Source: Thermococcus sp. (GTDB lineage: Archaea > Methanobacteriota_B > Thermococci > Thermococcales > Thermococcaceae). Taken from it: DNA of 5,139 nucleotides. Shown in pieces: positions 4,984 to 5,139 of this stretch (the stretch's first letter is position 1; every line of letters begins with the position of its first letter). The stretch is from positions 1 to 5,139 of the forward strand of contig JAMOTW010000142.1 of assembly GCA_027062125.1 (NCBI GenBank). Direction: 5' to 3'. The position numbers and the translations under genes are program-made. The notes under the pieces were generated by a model. It did not search any database, was not told the origin of the DNA, and was given only the letters and a program-made list of their open reading frames with translations.

Positions 4984-5042
4984 CAGGCGTCATCAGCCCC
5001 GGAGGGCGGTTCGGCTCGAAGCCCGGGCGGACGCCATCGCCC
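4984..5042 (-). promoter_or_regulatory. Fluoride riboswitch (crcB motif) aptamer
   Basis: The RNA starts with stem GGGCG (5042-5038) / CGCCC (5029-5025) enclosing loop AUGGCGUC. After an extra hairpin GGCU-UCG-AGCC (5023-5013) comes the conserved AAC linker (5011-5009), then stem GCCC (5007-5004) / GGGC (4999-4996) capped by UCCG, then UGAUG (4995-4991). The pseudoknot is complete: loop GGCGU (5035-5031) pairs with ACGCC (4990-4986). Compared with the Thermotoga petrophila crystal-structure aptamer, as I remember it, the first eight bases and the GGGCUGAUG block are identical. The five nucleotides whose phosphates hold the Mg-fluoride cluster (A6, U7, G8, U41, G42) are all kept, at 5037-5035 and 4992-4991. 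Fluoride riboswitches typically turn on fluoride-export or fluoride-tolerance genes. No oligo-T lies between aptamer and ATG, so translational control is likelier than termination. Confidence 0.95.
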
Positions 5043-5060
5043 GAAAAACATCCGAGCGAG

Positions 5061-5074
5061 ATTTAAAAACGTTT
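5061..5074 (-). promoter_or_regulatory. Promoter of the riboswitch-toroid transcript
   Basis: The minus strand reads AAACGTTTTTAAAT, a BRE-like A-rich segment followed by a TATA box TTTTTAAA (5069-5062). Counting about 26 bases from its centre puts the transcription start at 5038-5043, essentially the first base of the aptamer. The RNA would then begin with the riboswitch and have almost no extra 5' sequence. Confidence 0.65.
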
Positions 5075-5103
5075 GCGGTTCAAGGTTCCAATGAATCACC
5101 TAA

Positions 5104-5118
5104 AAACTTAATAAGTTT
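5104..5118. repeat. Perfect 15-base palindrome AAACTTA-A-TAAGTTT
   Basis: Seven-base arms flank a single central base, upstream of the toroid-gene promoter by about 35 bases. It could be an operator, or a TATA region for a gene starting beyond the right edge on the plus strand. Alternatively, the adjoining minus-strand T run (5106-5102) could terminate a gene entering from the right. The sequence does not decide between these. The rest of 5075-5139 shows nothing I can assign. Confidence 0.4.
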
Positions 5119-5139
5119 CGGACGACCCTTCATCTGTGG

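Noticed and set aside
4357..5094. 245-codon plus-strand open frame opposite the toroid gene
   Set aside because: It is antisense to a well supported gene and to the riboswitch, with no TATA box or SD and an Arg/Pro-rich composition typical of shadows in GC-rich DNA.
5081..5139. Minus-strand open frame entering from the right edge, ending TGA at about 5081
   Set aside because: Fewer than 20 codons are visible, with codons such as TTA, TTG and CGT that are uncommon in the neighbours. Another frame also ends nearby, so coding cannot be supported without more sequence.

Overview
The window looks like chromosomal DNA of a hyperthermophilic archaeon of the Thermococcales, most likely a moderately GC-rich Thermococcus. 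The reasons are consensus GGAGGTG-type Shine-Dalgarno (SD) sites a few bases before most starts, archaeal TATA boxes 25-40 bases upstream of several genes, oligo-T runs after stops, codon use rich in AGG, ATA, CTC and GAG, and a racemase that resembles Pyrococcus horikoshii PH1733 as I remember it. No rRNA, tRNA, insertion sequence or CRISPR array is visible.

Nearly all genes are on the minus strand, so transcription runs from high to low coordinates. From the right end: a palindromic AT-rich element (5104-5118); a TATA box (5061-5069); a very well matched fluoride (crcB-motif) riboswitch (4984-5042); an alpha/alpha-toroid prenyltransferase-like gene (4090-4953); an uncertain 60-codon ORF that overlaps its stop by 4 bases (3911-4093); a small one-helix membrane protein on the plus strand (3777-3914); fluC/crcB, the fluoride channel (3270-3641), tightly coupled to a DUF190 PII-like gene (2885-3265); coaBC for coenzyme A synthesis (1614-2831); an MscS-type mechanosensitive channel (749-1555); and the 5' part of an aspartate/glutamate-racemase-family gene (1-633), which runs off the left edge.

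The most interesting point is the arrangement of the fluoride genes. The riboswitch is not directly in front of the fluoride channel. It precedes a prenyltransferase-like toroid protein, for which I know no fluoride role. fluC-DUF190 lies on the same strand about 450 bases beyond the end of that gene, separated by two small ORFs and apparently served by its own TATA box. The aptamer keeps the nucleotides that hold the magnesium-fluoride cluster and a complete pseudoknot, but carries an extra hairpin. A segment of it can pair with the SD of the toroid gene, which suggests translational control. I infer a fluoride-response island of the toroid protein, perhaps one or two small proteins, the FluC exporter and a PII-like partner.

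coaBC, mscS and the racemase gene look like ordinary neighbours with their own promoters or terminators. Two enzymes deviate from textbook active sites. The racemase-like protein has Ala where the first catalytic Cys is expected. CoaBC has His for the bacterial active-site Asn and no Cys in the bacterial lid segment.
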